Under the pieces are notes generated by a model. That model was not told the DNA's origin, did not search any database, and was given only the letters and a program-made list of their open reading frames with translations. Source: Bacillus sp. MM2020_1 (GTDB lineage: Bacteria > Bacillota > Bacilli > Bacillales > Cytobacillaceae). From it: 33,945 nucleotides of DNA. A program made the position numbers and the translations under genes. Where the stretch lies: contig JAANMP010000054.1 of NCBI GenBank assembly GCA_011250595.1, positions 1 through 33,945 on the forward strand, in the 5' to 3' direction. Positions 23,609 through 32,300 of this stretch are shown in pieces (position 1 is the first letter of the stretch; each line of letters opens with the position of its first letter).

Positions 23609-23832
23609 CAATCATAAACTGTTTTCGTTCCATGAGTATAGTCAGCTTCGTGACGGTTGATTCCGCCACGATTTTCAATTTCTTCAATAATTTCGCGGTG
23701 AATCGTTTGTCCCTCACTATTTAAATAGGGAGTAATTTGCTGTAAGGAGTGGTGGAAAAAAGCAAGTTCACTCGTCTTCCAGTCGGATTTTGCCATCATC
23801 GAAAGTTCAGTCATATCTCTTCCAACATACAT
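23608..23832 (-). CDS. yfhS: YfhS family small protein
   Basis: A 74-aa soluble protein: MYVGRDMTELSMMAKSDW, ELAFFHHSLQQITPYLN, HREIIEEIENRGGINRHEA and a C-terminal DYTHGTKTVYD. It matches Bacillus YfhS by sequence pattern and by its place between mutY and fabL. The B. subtilis gene has been listed among sporulation genes, but no biochemical role is known to me. ATG at 23832 follows AAAGGAA nine bases upstream. Its 3' end abuts the mutY terminator, which is symmetrical enough to serve both strands. Confidence 0.88.
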   Translation of the reverse strand: MYVGRDMTELSMMAKSDWKTSELAFFHHSLQQITPYLNSEGQTIHREIIEEIENRGGINRHEADYTHGTKTVYD

Positions 23833-23882
23833 CTCTGCATCTTCCTTTCAAGGGTTATATACTCCTTAGTGTTTTATAATAA

Positions 23883-23911
23883 TTGTCTTCTATTCCCGGA
23901 AAAGTTAAAAT
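23883..23911 (+). promoter_or_regulatory. Possible fabL promoter
   Basis: TTGTCT (23883-23888) and TAAAAT (23906-23911) with a 17 bp spacer; -35 matches four of six and -10 five of six sigma-A bases. It lies ~35 bases before the fabL start. Confidence 0.45.
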
Positions 23912-23946
23912 GATAACAATACTTGAATATAGAAGGGAATAGTTAG

Positions 23947-24696
23947 ATGACTCAAAAAGTGGCACTTATTACAGGAAGCAGCAGGGGAATCGGTAAGGCG
24001 ACTGCACTACGCTTAGCTGCAGCAGGATATGATATCGTTATTAATTATGCAAGAAGTAAAAAAGGTGCACTTGAAACAGCTGAACAAATAGAATCATTAG
24101 GAAGAAAGGTGCTAGTGGTAAAAGCCAATGTGGGTGATGTTGCCAAAATAAAAGACATGTTCACACAAATCGAAGCGGAATTTGGCCGCTTGGATGTATT
24201 TGTCAATAATGCTGCATCAGGAGTTCAGCGTCCAGTAATGGAGTTAGAAGAATCCCACTGGGATTGGACTATGAACATAAATAGCAAAGCCTTGTTATTC
24301 TGTGCACAGGAAGCAGCAAAATTAATGGAAAGAAATGGCGGCGGAAAAATTGTCAGTATCAGTTCACTTGGATCCATCCGCTATTTAGAAAATTATACTG
24401 TTGTAGGGGTTTCTAAAGCAGCTCTAGAGGCTCTAACAAGATATTTGGCAGTTGAACTAGCATCGAAGAATATCGTTGTTAATGCCGTCTCAGGCGGCGC
24501 TATTGATACGGAAGCATTAAAACATTTTCCAAATCGGGAAGAACTTCTTCAAGAAGCAAAGGATAAAACTCCTGCTGGAAGAATGGTCGAGATAGATGAC
24601 ATGGTTAACTGTGTGATGTTCCTTTTATCAGAAGAATCAAGCATGATCAGGGGACAAACCATTATTATTGATGGTGGAATTTCGTTACTTGTTTAA
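23947..24696 (+). CDS. fabL: Enoyl-[acyl-carrier-protein] reductase III FabL (NADPH)
   Basis: FabL does the last reduction of each fatty acid elongation round and is the triclosan-tolerant isozyme of Bacillus. It is an SDR-fold protein of 249 aa: ITGSSRGIGKATALRLA is the nucleotide loop, VNNAASGVQRPVMELEESHW is specific to FabL, and NYTVVGVSK gives the Tyr150-X6-Lys157 pair typical of enoyl reductases. The C-terminal IRGQTIIIDGGISLLV is conserved. ATG 23947 follows AGAAGGGA. An AT-only stem with ATTTTTT (24696-24718) directly follows the stop and may end the transcript. Similarity to B. subtilis FabL is high through the whole length. Confidence 0.95.
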   Translation: MTQKVALITGSSRGIGKATALRLAAAGYDIVINYARSKKGALETAEQIESLGRKVLVVKANVGDVAKIKDMFTQIEAEFGRLDVFVNNAASGVQRPVMELEESHWDWTMNINSKALLFCAQEAAKLMERNGGGKIVSISSLGSIRYLENYTVVGVSKAALEALTRYLAVELASKNIVVNAVSGGAIDTEALKHFPNREELLQEAKDKTPAGRMVEIDDMVNCVMFLLSEESSMIRGQTIIIDGGISLLV

Positions 24697-24727
24697 TTAT
24701 TTTTAAATAATATTTTTTGCGGATAAT

Positions 24728-24761
24728 CTCCACGAAGCATGGTTACATTATATTCGTGGAG
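24728..24761 (+). promoter_or_regulatory. Inverted repeat and sigma-G-like -10 upstream of sspE
   Basis: CTCCACGAA (24728-24736) and TTCGTGGAG (24753-24761) are exact inverted copies 16 bp apart. The right arm contains the sspE Shine-Dalgarno sequence. Within the spacer, CATTATA (24746-24752) fits the sigma-G -10 consensus CATWHTA; the -35 (GGATA, 24721-24725) is poor in sequence and spacing. The repeat could be an operator around the -10 or, if transcription starts upstream, a hairpin hiding the ribosome site. Confidence 0.5.
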
Positions 24762-24770
24762 GTGATATCA

Positions 24771-25073
24771 ATGGCAAAATTCAATCAACAGCCAAACAAA
24801 ACTTCAGCTGGAACTAACATCCAGGAAGTTAGACAACAAAACGCTCAATCTCAATCCGGATCTTCAGGTCAATTTGGAACTGAATTTGCGAGTGAGACAA
24901 ATGCTGCTGAAGTAAGAAAACAAAATTCAGCCTCAGCTCAAGGTTCCCAAGGCTCTTCAGGCCAGTTTGGAACTGAATTTGCGAGCCAAACAGATGCTCA
25001 AGAAGTAAGACAACAAAACCAACAGTCACAAGCACGTAAAAACCAAGGCAATGGCCAATTTGGTCAAAGCTAA
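24771..25073 (+). CDS. sspE: Gamma-type small acid-soluble spore protein SspE
   Basis: SspE is a forespore-made amino acid reserve that is degraded by the GPR protease at germination. The 100-aa protein is Gln/Asn/Ser/Ala-rich with no large hydrophobic core. Two copies of a 31-residue unit are visible, each with SGQFGTEFAS; the GPR-type sites are TEFASE (37-42) and TEFASQ (68-73). Start ATG 24771 has GTGGAGGTG six bases upstream; a longer frame from 24717 would run through the promoter region and is rejected. It lies after fabL as I recall from B. subtilis. A hairpin terminator follows. Confidence 0.95.
   Translation: MAKFNQQPNKTSAGTNIQEVRQQNAQSQSGSSGQFGTEFASETNAAEVRKQNSASAQGSQGSSGQFGTEFASQTDAQEVRQQNQQSQARKNQGNGQFGQS
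24861..24985 (+). repeat. Internal direct repeat of sspE
   Basis: The 32 bases at 24861-24892 recur at 24954-24985 with two changes, an offset of exactly 31 codons. It encodes the duplicated GQFGTEFAS unit of the gamma spore protein. Confidence 0.9.
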
Positions 25074-25086
25074 TAATAGTTACCCG

Positions 25087-25120
25087 GAAGGCACTCTAGA
25101 ATCGTTTAGAGTGTCTTCTT
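25087..25120 (+). terminator. sspE terminator
   Basis: GAAGGCACTCTA (25087-25098) pairs with TAGAGTGTCTTC (25107-25118), 12 pairs with one G-U, loop of eight; the trailing TTCTGTTGGTTT is only moderately T-rich. Confidence 0.8.
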
Positions 25121-25181
25121 CTGTTGGTTTAAGTTCTTATTCGACAAAACTTCTCTTAAGTCTACATATGTTGTCAAAGGA

Positions 25182-25210
25182 GAATAAAACTTATTCGAGA
25201 ATACATATTA
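25182..25210 (+). promoter_or_regulatory. Candidate sigma-G promoter of ygaB
   Basis: GAATA (25182-25186) and CATATTA (25204-25210) are separated by 17 bp. Both fit the forespore sigma-G consensus (GHATR, 17-18 bp, CATWHTA) at every position. Predicted transcript start is ~20 bases before the ygaB start codon. Confidence 0.6.
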
Positions 25211-25237
25211 GGTACTAATAATAAGGCGGTGAGGGAA

Positions 25238-25495
25238 ATGGATCATTTTAACCGATTAGTTTCCGAGCAATTGGTGACGATGGAAAAATTGCTATATCTT
25301 CAAGGAGAACTTGAACGTTGTCAACAAATCGAAGAAGAACTACAGACATTGCAAAAAGCTACGGATCTTGAAAGTGTTCAAACTGATATTCAACTGATGA
25401 AAAAAGAGTTGAAAGAGATCCAGACCATTTTTGAAAAGCAGACAGAAGAGGTAATTAATTCCTATCGGGAAATGAATTTATCATCATCTTTTTAG
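25238..25495 (+). CDS. ygaB: YgaB family coiled-coil protein, function unknown
   Basis: An 85-aa, highly charged helical protein. Heptad-like spacing of Leu/Ile runs from about residue 10 to 75 (LVTMEKLLYLQGELERC, EEELQTLQKATDLESVQ, LMKKELKEIQTIF), so a coiled coil is likely. It corresponds to YgaB by position between sspE and ygaC. Start is uncertain: ATG 25238 is preferred, but GTG 25229 (three residues longer) is possible because the GGCGGTGAGGG stretch could serve either. The upstream promoter looks like the sigma-G class. No function is known to me. Confidence 0.8.
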   Translation: MDHFNRLVSEQLVTMEKLLYLQGELERCQQIEEELQTLQKATDLESVQTDIQLMKKELKEIQTIFEKQTEEVINSYREMNLSSSF

Positions 25496-25537
25496 GTAAT
25501 AATGCAAAAATATCTAAAAAAATTCGCAAATTTTTAC

Positions 25538-25570
25538 AAAGAGCCATCGAAATATGGCTCTTTTGTTTTA
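25538..25570 (+). terminator. ygaB terminator
   Basis: AAAGAGCCAT (25538-25547), loop CGAAAT, ATGGCTCTTT (25554-25563), then TGTTTTA. Ten perfect pairs. Confidence 0.9.
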
Positions 25571-25698
25571 AAATCTGCTCTCAACCGTTATAATAATAAG
25601 AAATAGGAATTGTACTTTGTTACCTTTTGTCATTATTTATTTATATATTGGTTAAGAATAGGTTACAAAGCGTTCAGGAATGAAGGTAGGGGAGAAAC

Positions 25699-26229
25699 AT
25701 GGGCGTACCCATCGAAGGTGAACCAATGCAAATACATAGTTATAAGCACAATGGGCACATCCATCGCGTCTGGGAAGAAACAACCGTTTTAAAAGGGACA
25801 CAGAATTTGGTGATTGGAGGCAATGACCGAACGCTTGTGACAGAATCAGATGGGAGAACCTGGATCACAAGAGAACCAGCCATTTGTTATTTTCATTCAC
25901 AATATTGGTTCAATGTGATTGGAATGATTCGTGAGGATGGAATCTATTATTACTGTAATATCAGTTCACCATTTATTTTTGATGGCGAAGCACTTAAGTA
26001 TATTGATTATGACCTCGATATCAAGGTGTTTCCTGATATGACCTTTAATTTATTAGACGAAGACGAGTATGAACGCCATCGTCGGGAAATGAACTACCCA
26101 GCTCCGATTGATCAAATTCTTAAAAGAAATGTTGAAAAGCTGATTCAATGGATTCGGCAGCGGAATGGCCCTTTTGCTCCAGATTTTATCGATATCTGGT
26201 ATGAACGTTATTTAACCTACAGACGTTAG
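25699..26229 (+). CDS. ygaC: Nucleoside tri/diphosphate phosphatase YgaC (DUF402/Ntdp family)
   Basis: A 176-aa protein of the DUF402 family. Segments include YKHNGHIHRVWEETTVLKG, the acidic YYYCNISSPFIFDGEALKYI and YIDYDLDIKVFPD, whose Asp residues bind the metal in this family, and LDEDEYERHRREM. Homologues such as the staphylococcal protein hydrolyse nucleoside tri- and diphosphates; that activity is transferred by family, not shown here. ATG 25699 follows GGTAGGGGAGAAAC. A TATAAT (25589-25594) lies upstream without a convincing -35. Length and position equal B. subtilis YgaC. Confidence 0.9.
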   Translation: MGVPIEGEPMQIHSYKHNGHIHRVWEETTVLKGTQNLVIGGNDRTLVTESDGRTWITREPAICYFHSQYWFNVIGMIREDGIYYYCNISSPFIFDGEALKYIDYDLDIKVFPDMTFNLLDEDEYERHRREMNYPAPIDQILKRNVEKLIQWIRQRNGPFAPDFIDIWYERYLTYRR

Positions 26230-26250
26230 GATGGCAGCTAGGAATAAGCG

Positions 26251-26278
26251 CCTGTTGATGTAATCAACAGGTTTTTAT
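26251..26278 (+). terminator. ygaC terminator just before ygaD
   Basis: CCTGTTGAT (26251-26259), loop GTA, ATCAACAGG (26263-26271), then TTTTTATTT. It sits only 37-43 bases ahead of the ygaD start, with no room for a standard promoter after it. Confidence 0.9.
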
Positions 26279-26314
26279 TTGCTTATTAATGAAGATTCTG
26301 AAAGGAGGGACAAC

Positions 26315-28081
26315 TTGAACAGTATTCGCAGGTACTTGCAATTTGTAAAACCCTATCGACTGCAGGTGATAGGGACAATTATAATCGGAGTCATAAAATT
26401 TTCTATTCCTCTTATGATCCCGATGTTGATAAAGTATGTTGTGGATGACATTGTTGGAAGTCACAGTCTAGCCCGTGATGAGAAAATTAATAAATTAATG
26501 TTCGTTCTGGGTGTGATGATTGTTATTTTTGTCGTCTTGAGGCCGCCAATCGAATATTACCGCCAATACTTTGCCCAATGGACATCAAGTAAAATTCTTT
26601 ATGATATTCGTGATACCATGTATACCCACATTCAAAAGCTAAGCTTTAAGTATTTTTCTAATACACGTGCAGGAGAAATTATCTCACGCGTAATTAATGA
26701 TGTGGAACAGACAAAAACATTTGTCATTTCAGGATTAATGAACCTCTGGCTGGATATTGCCACAATCATCATTGCAATTATTCTAATGTTTTCTATGAGT
26801 GCTAAACTTACATTTGTATCGATTTTACTGTTTCCGCTCTACGCCTTTTCAATCCGGTATTTCTTTGGGAATTTACGGAGGCTGACGCGCATGCGTTCCC
26901 AAGCCCTAGCAGAGGTTCAAAGCTATTTACATGAGCGTGTCCAAGGGATGCCGGTAATTAAAAGCTTTGCGATTGAAGAATATGAACAAGGTCAATTTGA
27001 TAAACAAAATAAAAACTTTTTAGAAAAGGCTTTGCAGCATACTAGCTGGAATGCAAAAGCCTTTTCTGCGGTTAATACCATTACCGATATTGCTCCATTA
27101 ATCGTGATTGGCTATGCAGCTTACCTTGTCATTTTGCATCAACTATCGCTTGGAACGATGGTTGCGTTTTTTGCCTATATAGACAAGCTTTACAGTCCGC
27201 TGCGAAGATTGGTGAATTCCTCGACAACCATTACTCAATCGTTTGCATCCATGGACCGAGTATTCGAATTTTTGGATGAAAAATATGATATCGTCGACGA
27301 GCCTAATGCACAAGTGTGCAGCAAGGTACATGGTGATATTTCATTTAATAATGTATCTTTTTCATACGAATCAAAAGATGAAATGGTTTTGAAAGAGATT
27401 ACCTTGCATGTAAAAAAGGGGGAAACCATTGCTCTTGTAGGTATGAGCGGTGGTGGGAAATCTACACTTGTCAGTCTGATTCCCCGATTTTATGATGTGA
27501 CCGAAGGAAATATCACCTTAGATGGAGTAGATATCCGCCAATTAAAGGTTCAATCCTTAAGAGACAAGATTGGTGTCGTTTTTCAAGATAATATTTTATT
27601 TAGTGAATCGGTGATGGATAATATTTTATTAGGGAAGCCGGGTGCCACGAAAGAAGAGGTATACATGGCAGCGAAAGCGGCTAATGCGGACGAGTTTATC
27701 TTAAACCTGTCTGAAGGATACAATACCAAGGTCGGCGAGCGTGGGGTGAAGCTTTCAGGAGGTCAGAAACAACGTGTTGCAATTGCCCGTGTCTTTTTGA
27801 AAAATCCACCGATCTTAATTCTTGATGAGGCAACATCTGCACTAGATTTAGAGAGTGAGCATGCGATACAAGAGTCACTTGAGGAACTAGCAAAGGATAG
27901 AACTACGTTTATTGTTGCTCACCGTTTATCGACGATTACACATGCGAATCGAATTGTCTTGATTGAACATGGTAAAATCGTAGAAGTGGGGACACATGAT
28001 GAGTTAATGGCGAAGCAAGGAAATTATTATAAACTTTTTCAGGTACAGCAGTTAGAACAAAAAGAAACCGAAGCAGAGTAA
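26315..28081 (+). CDS. ygaD: ABC exporter-type half transporter YgaD (MsbA/BmrA-like)
   Basis: A 588-aa half transporter: six predicted membrane helices in residues ~15-315, then a nucleotide-binding domain. NBD motifs in order: Walker A GMSGGGKSTL, Q-loop VVFQDNILFSE, signature LSGGQKQR, Walker B PILILDEATSALD and H-loop IVAHRLST, all intact. It should work as a homodimer in the membrane; substrate unknown (drug or lipid export is the usual guess). TTG 26315 is chosen because AAAGGAGGG lies six bases before it; an earlier TTG at 26279 lies at the terminator T-run. It resembles B. subtilis YgaD along its full length. Confidence 0.93.
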   Translation: MNSIRRYLQFVKPYRLQVIGTIIIGVIKFSIPLMIPMLIKYVVDDIVGSHSLARDEKINKLMFVLGVMIVIFVVLRPPIEYYRQYFAQWTSSKILYDIRDTMYTHIQKLSFKYFSNTRAGEIISRVINDVEQTKTFVISGLMNLWLDIATIIIAIILMFSMSAKLTFVSILLFPLYAFSIRYFFGNLRRLTRMRSQALAEVQSYLHERVQGMPVIKSFAIEEYEQGQFDKQNKNFLEKALQHTSWNAKAFSAVNTITDIAPLIVIGYAAYLVILHQLSLGTMVAFFAYIDKLYSPLRRLVNSSTTITQSFASMDRVFEFLDEKYDIVDEPNAQVCSKVHGDISFNNVSFSYESKDEMVLKEITLHVKKGETIALVGMSGGGKSTLVSLIPRFYDVTEGNITLDGVDIRQLKVQSLRDKIGVVFQDNILFSESVMDNILLGKPGATKEEVYMAAKAANADEFILNLSEGYNTKVGERGVKLSGGQKQRVAIARVFLKNPPILILDEATSALDLESEHAIQESLEELAKDRTTFIVAHRLSTITHANRIVLIEHGKIVEVGTHDELMAKQGNYYKLFQVQQLEQKETEAE

Positions 28082-28101
28082 ATTGCTTCGGTTTCTTTTT
28101 T
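28061..28101. terminator. Bidirectional terminator between ygaD and ygaE
   Basis: AAAGAAACCGAAGCA (28061-28075) pairs perfectly with TGCTTCGGTTTCTTT (28084-28098) around an 8-base loop that includes the ygaD stop; T-rich tails on both strands. Confidence 0.95.
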
Positions 28102-29173
28102 ATATACTTTCTTTTTCGATTGATACTTCATTATGATGATATGAGTAAAAGCTTGTAATCAATGTATCGAGATGTTCAACCTGTTCACCGTAATCAATAA
28201 TCGAGGCAACGATTTGCATAGTGTGATAAAGATGCGGATTATCATGATCGGTAAATGCTTGTTGATGAAGTAGAAATAAATCGAATAATTCCTTATTGTT
28301 CAGGCAATTTGAACTTTCTGTATCGCCGGGAGGATTTGGAATTTTTCCAATAAATCTAAGCATGAGTTGTTCATGATGATAAATGAGGCAATCCAATTGT
28401 TCCTGTATCGATAGTTGGAACTTTTCCGGCAGGTGCAATAGCTCATTCTCAAAACGATGAAGTTTTTTTAACGTTTCAAGCGCTTTTTTTGCAGCAGAAT
28501 GCATTTGTCGATAAATAACAAGTTTCCGAGATTTTTCCAAACTGTTTTTCTTAAAATAACTGCGTTCTTCTTTGTACATAGAGTAATACTGACTCATTTG
28601 GATGATATTCTCTTTTAATTTATCTATATCTGTTTTGAGGAGATTATGATCGAAATCATGTCTAGTGCTTAAACGGATCCATCTAATAATTTCTTCCGTT
28701 GTGTTTGTCACACTAAAATAAAGTTTATTTTCATACTTGGGCGGCATAAAGACAAGATTGACTAGAAATGCTGAAAATACCCCAATCATAATAGTGGAGA
28801 AACGGATTCCGGCAAATGGAATGAAATCGCCACCTGGTGTTTCCATGATGGATATTAATGTGACAAGCGATAATCCAATCGTGTTCTCGAGTTTAAGCTT
28901 TAAATTAATGCCTATCACAATAATTGCTGCCAAGCCAATGACGATAATATGATTTCCTAACAGAAGTACAAAAATAACAGCAAGTAAAGCACCAATGATA
29001 TTACCCTGTATCTGTTCAATAATAGTTAAATAGGAACGATATATGGTTCGTTGAATGGCAAATATGGCAGCAATGCCAGCGAGTACAGGTGAGGGCGAGT
29101 GTAATAATTGACCTAAGTAAAGGGATAATACAATAGCAATTCCCGTTTTTAAGATGCGGGCACCTAACTTCAT
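28100..29173 (-). CDS. ygaE: YgaE, aromatic acid exporter / FUSC-type membrane protein (UPF0421)
   Basis: A 357-aa protein. The first ~145 residues are hydrophobic with about five to six membrane helices (IAIVLSLYLGQLL, VLAGIAAIFAIQ, IIGALLAVIFVLLLG, IVIGLAAIIVIGI, IMIGVFSAFLVNLVFMPP). The remaining ~210 residues are a charged, helical cytoplasmic domain. This is the architecture of the ArAE_1/DUF939 family, related to aromatic acid efflux proteins; transport is inferred from the family. The start ATG 29173 has AAAGGAAA upstream with a long spacing of ~11 bases. It is convergent with ygaD. Confidence 0.88.
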   Translation of the reverse strand: MKLGARILKTGIAIVLSLYLGQLLHSPSPVLAGIAAIFAIQRTIYRSYLTIIEQIQGNIIGALLAVIFVLLLGNHIIVIGLAAIIVIGINLKLKLENTIGLSLVTLISIMETPGGDFIPFAGIRFSTIMIGVFSAFLVNLVFMPPKYENKLYFSVTNTTEEIIRWIRLSTRHDFDHNLLKTDIDKLKENIIQMSQYYSMYKEERSYFKKNSLEKSRKLVIYRQMHSAAKKALETLKKLHRFENELLHLPEKFQLSIQEQLDCLIYHHEQLMLRFIGKIPNPPGDTESSNCLNNKELFDLFLLHQQAFTDHDNPHLYHTMQIVASIIDYGEQVEHLDTLITSFYSYHHNEVSIEKESI

Positions 29174-29297
29174 TCAGAATGGTTTCCTTTCAAAAGGTTT
29201 TCTTGTAAGCAAACTTTTACTATACATGGATTAACTAAGAGAATCAAGAGATATTATATGAAATTATATTTCATTTGTGAAGGGATAATGTAATGTG

Positions 29298-29328
29298 AAA
29301 AAACGCCCGCTGGGAGCAGCGGGCGTTT
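29298..29328 (-). terminator. Terminator of the glutamate synthase gene
   Basis: AAACGCCCGCTG (29301-29312), loop GGAG, CAGCGGGCGTTT (29317-29328): 12 perfect pairs, GC-rich, followed on the minus strand by TTTCAC after the TTT of the stem. The 170 bases between ygaE and this gene hold no other feature I can see. Confidence 0.92.
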
Positions 29329-29344
29329 CTAGTAATATTTTAAA

Positions 29345-32300
29345 TCATTCTGTTGATACAGATGGATCTGCTTGTTCTTTGACAGGAAGGACCTGAACAA
29401 ATTGACTTTCTAAATCAGTTAGCAGGGCACGAAGTTGATTAGCTTCGTCAGCCTGACCGTTCTGTTCAAGCAAGTCAGTATATTTGGTTAACAGCTCGTT
29501 AATATCTTGTTTGCCTTTTTCGTTTAAATCAACAACTGAGACCTTAGCCCCTTTGGCAATTCTTCTTTGAATAGCATCTTTTGTTAGCCCCATATCAGGC
29601 TGCTGGCGAATATAGACAACCCCGCCCGTCATTCCTGCACAAATCCAAGGACCCGGGTCGCCCAGTACAAGGCCGCGGCCATTTGTCATATATTCAAAGG
29701 CAAAGCCTTTAATATTAGCATTTGAACCAATATTACCCGCTTCTTTTTCTGGAAGTGGCTTTTTCACAGCTCCGCCGATGATTAAGTCAGCACCGGAAAG
29801 TCTAATCCCTGCACGTGCATCTGCATTTCCTTGTGCAACAAGAAGCCCTTTTTGAGCACCGTAACCGAACCCTTTTCCGACTGAACCATTATAATATTGA
29901 CCATCTTTACCTTTTGATTTTAGGATATAGATATTTCCACCAAAAGATGTTTTACCTACTCCGTCCTGACCGCCGCCATTTACAGTGATGTCAATTCCTT
30001 CACTATTATAAGCACCCAAACCATTTCCGGGAATGGAACCGCCTTTATATTTTAGTTGTACCGATGGAAGCTGCTTGTAAGAACCATCGAGTCTTCCGCG
30101 AACACGGTGACAGGAAACCCGGCTGCCTAGCACACGCTGTTCCGATGTAACACTTGCGAATTCACGGGAAGAGTGTAATTGATCGACACTGCCATCAAGA
30201 TACTCTGCACCCACAGCAACCTGCATTTGAACTTCTTCAATTGATTTCGAGGCATTTGTGATTGCAAATTGGCTAATTTCTAATGGCTTTAACAAATAGG
30301 AGAGGCTAAGCTGACCTTGACCCTTCATTTGTTCTAATAAATCAGACCGACCTACTGCATCCTGTAAATTACGAATACCAACCGATGCTGCAATTGTCTT
30401 CAACTCTGTGCCAAAAGCTGTAAATAGATTCATAATTCCCTGTACTGCTAATTCCAACTGGCGTGGAACAAAACGTCTTAACCCGTGTTCCTTTGCTTGT
30501 GCTTCTGATTCAATTTGAGTTGCGATACCAACATGACAGGTGTCTAAATGACAGCCGCGGCAGGTCGTACAACCAATTGCCAGCATGGAAAGTGTACCGA
30601 AACCAACTCGGTTTGCACCAAGCAGCATGATTTTCATAACATCCATAGCGCTCTTCATGCCGCCATCAGCCCAGATTTCTACTTTATGACGAAGTCCGCT
30701 TTCAAGCAGGGCATTATGTGCTGCTTTAACGCCAATTTCTACTGGTAAACCAACATGCTGAAGGGCATGAATTCTGGCTGCCCCCGTACCGCCATCAAAA
30801 CCACTTAAGGTGATAATATCTGCACCTGCTTTAGCAATACCAACAGCGATCGTTCCGATATTTGGGACAACAGGAACTTTAACAGCAATTTTTGCTTGAT
30901 CGTTTGCCGTTTTTAATTCAAGGATCATTTGTGCTAAATCTTCAATTGAGTAGATATCATGGTTGTTTGATGGTGAAATCAAATCAGAACCAAGCGTTGC
31001 ATTACGTGCTTCGGCAACTTTTGCGGTAACCTTAGAACCTGGTAAATGTCCGCCTTCACCAGGCTTCGCACCCTGACCAATTTTAATTTCTAATAGGTTC
31101 GAAGAGTTAAGGAGTTCCGCATTAACACCAAATCTTCCGGAGGCAATTTGCTGTCCTCTTGTTTTTGGATATTTACCGAGCATATCCTTGATTTCTCCGC
31201 CTTCACCATTTAGGCTGACCATATTTAACCGGTCTGCACCTTCGGCATAAGCTCTGAATGCTGTTTCATTCTGTGAACCAAAGGACATAGAAGAAATAAG
31301 GAACGGTAAATCATGGTCTCCAACACGAAGATCCACTTCTGCTGGTGTTAGCGATTTACTACTCTTTTTAAGTTGTATTAAATGGCGAATTGTTGTTGGA
31401 TTCTCCGTTTCTTGTTCAGAGATTTTATCACGATAACTACTATATTCACCTGTAGCTGCCACTTCACCAATTGCTTTCCAAATTCGTGGGAAGAGGTGGA
31501 ACGTCTTTCCGACTCTTTCCTTTTCATTGTGGTAATCTTCTGCTCTGGACAGAGCATCAAGTTTCATCGCTTCAAAATCTGTTTCAAGTTCCTTCGATCC
31601 AAAGAAGTTAACGATGTTTAATAGGTTAGCAATTTCTTCATGTAATCCGATACTTGAGAAAAGACGACCATAACCTCTCAGTTCATGTATACCTATGGTT
31701 GAAATTACTTTTTCCAATCCTTTAGTTAAAGCACTATATAGATTTGTTAAAGGCTTTGTTGTCTCGTCAAGAACTGTAAGGAACATGTAATAAGGACTAA
31801 TTAAATCTGCACCTAATCCAAAAGCAGTAATCATGTCATGAAGTGAACGAATAGCTCCAGAGCGAAGGACTAAAGAACAATCTCTTCTTATTTCCGCTTT
31901 AACTAGTGCTTGATCAATGGCAGATGTTACTAAATGTGGGTCAATCCAATAGGAATCTTCCTGATGTGCTGTTGCATCATCAAGGACAAGTAATGTTTTC
32001 CCAGCCTGAACCGCTTGAACTGCTTCTGTTGCAAGTCTTTCTAATGCATGCTCCAACTTTTCTTCTTTTTTGAAGGTTGTAGAAATAAAGGTTACTAGCT
32101 TTTGTTCCTGAAAATGATGGACAACTTGATCAAAACTTGGCTGACCTAAACTTTCGGAAAGAATATAGCCTGCTTTTCCTTCCAATAATAAAGGAGTGGT
32201 CAGTTCAATCACAGTCTCACTATTTTCTTTATTAAATAAAGTTGGTCGCTTTCCGATAATTACTCGAGTGGAAAAATGTTCAGTTTCACGGTCCCGGTCA

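Noticed and set aside
25610..25792. 60-aa plus-strand frame before ygaC
   Set aside because: Overlaps the start of ygaC in another frame and has no ribosome site.
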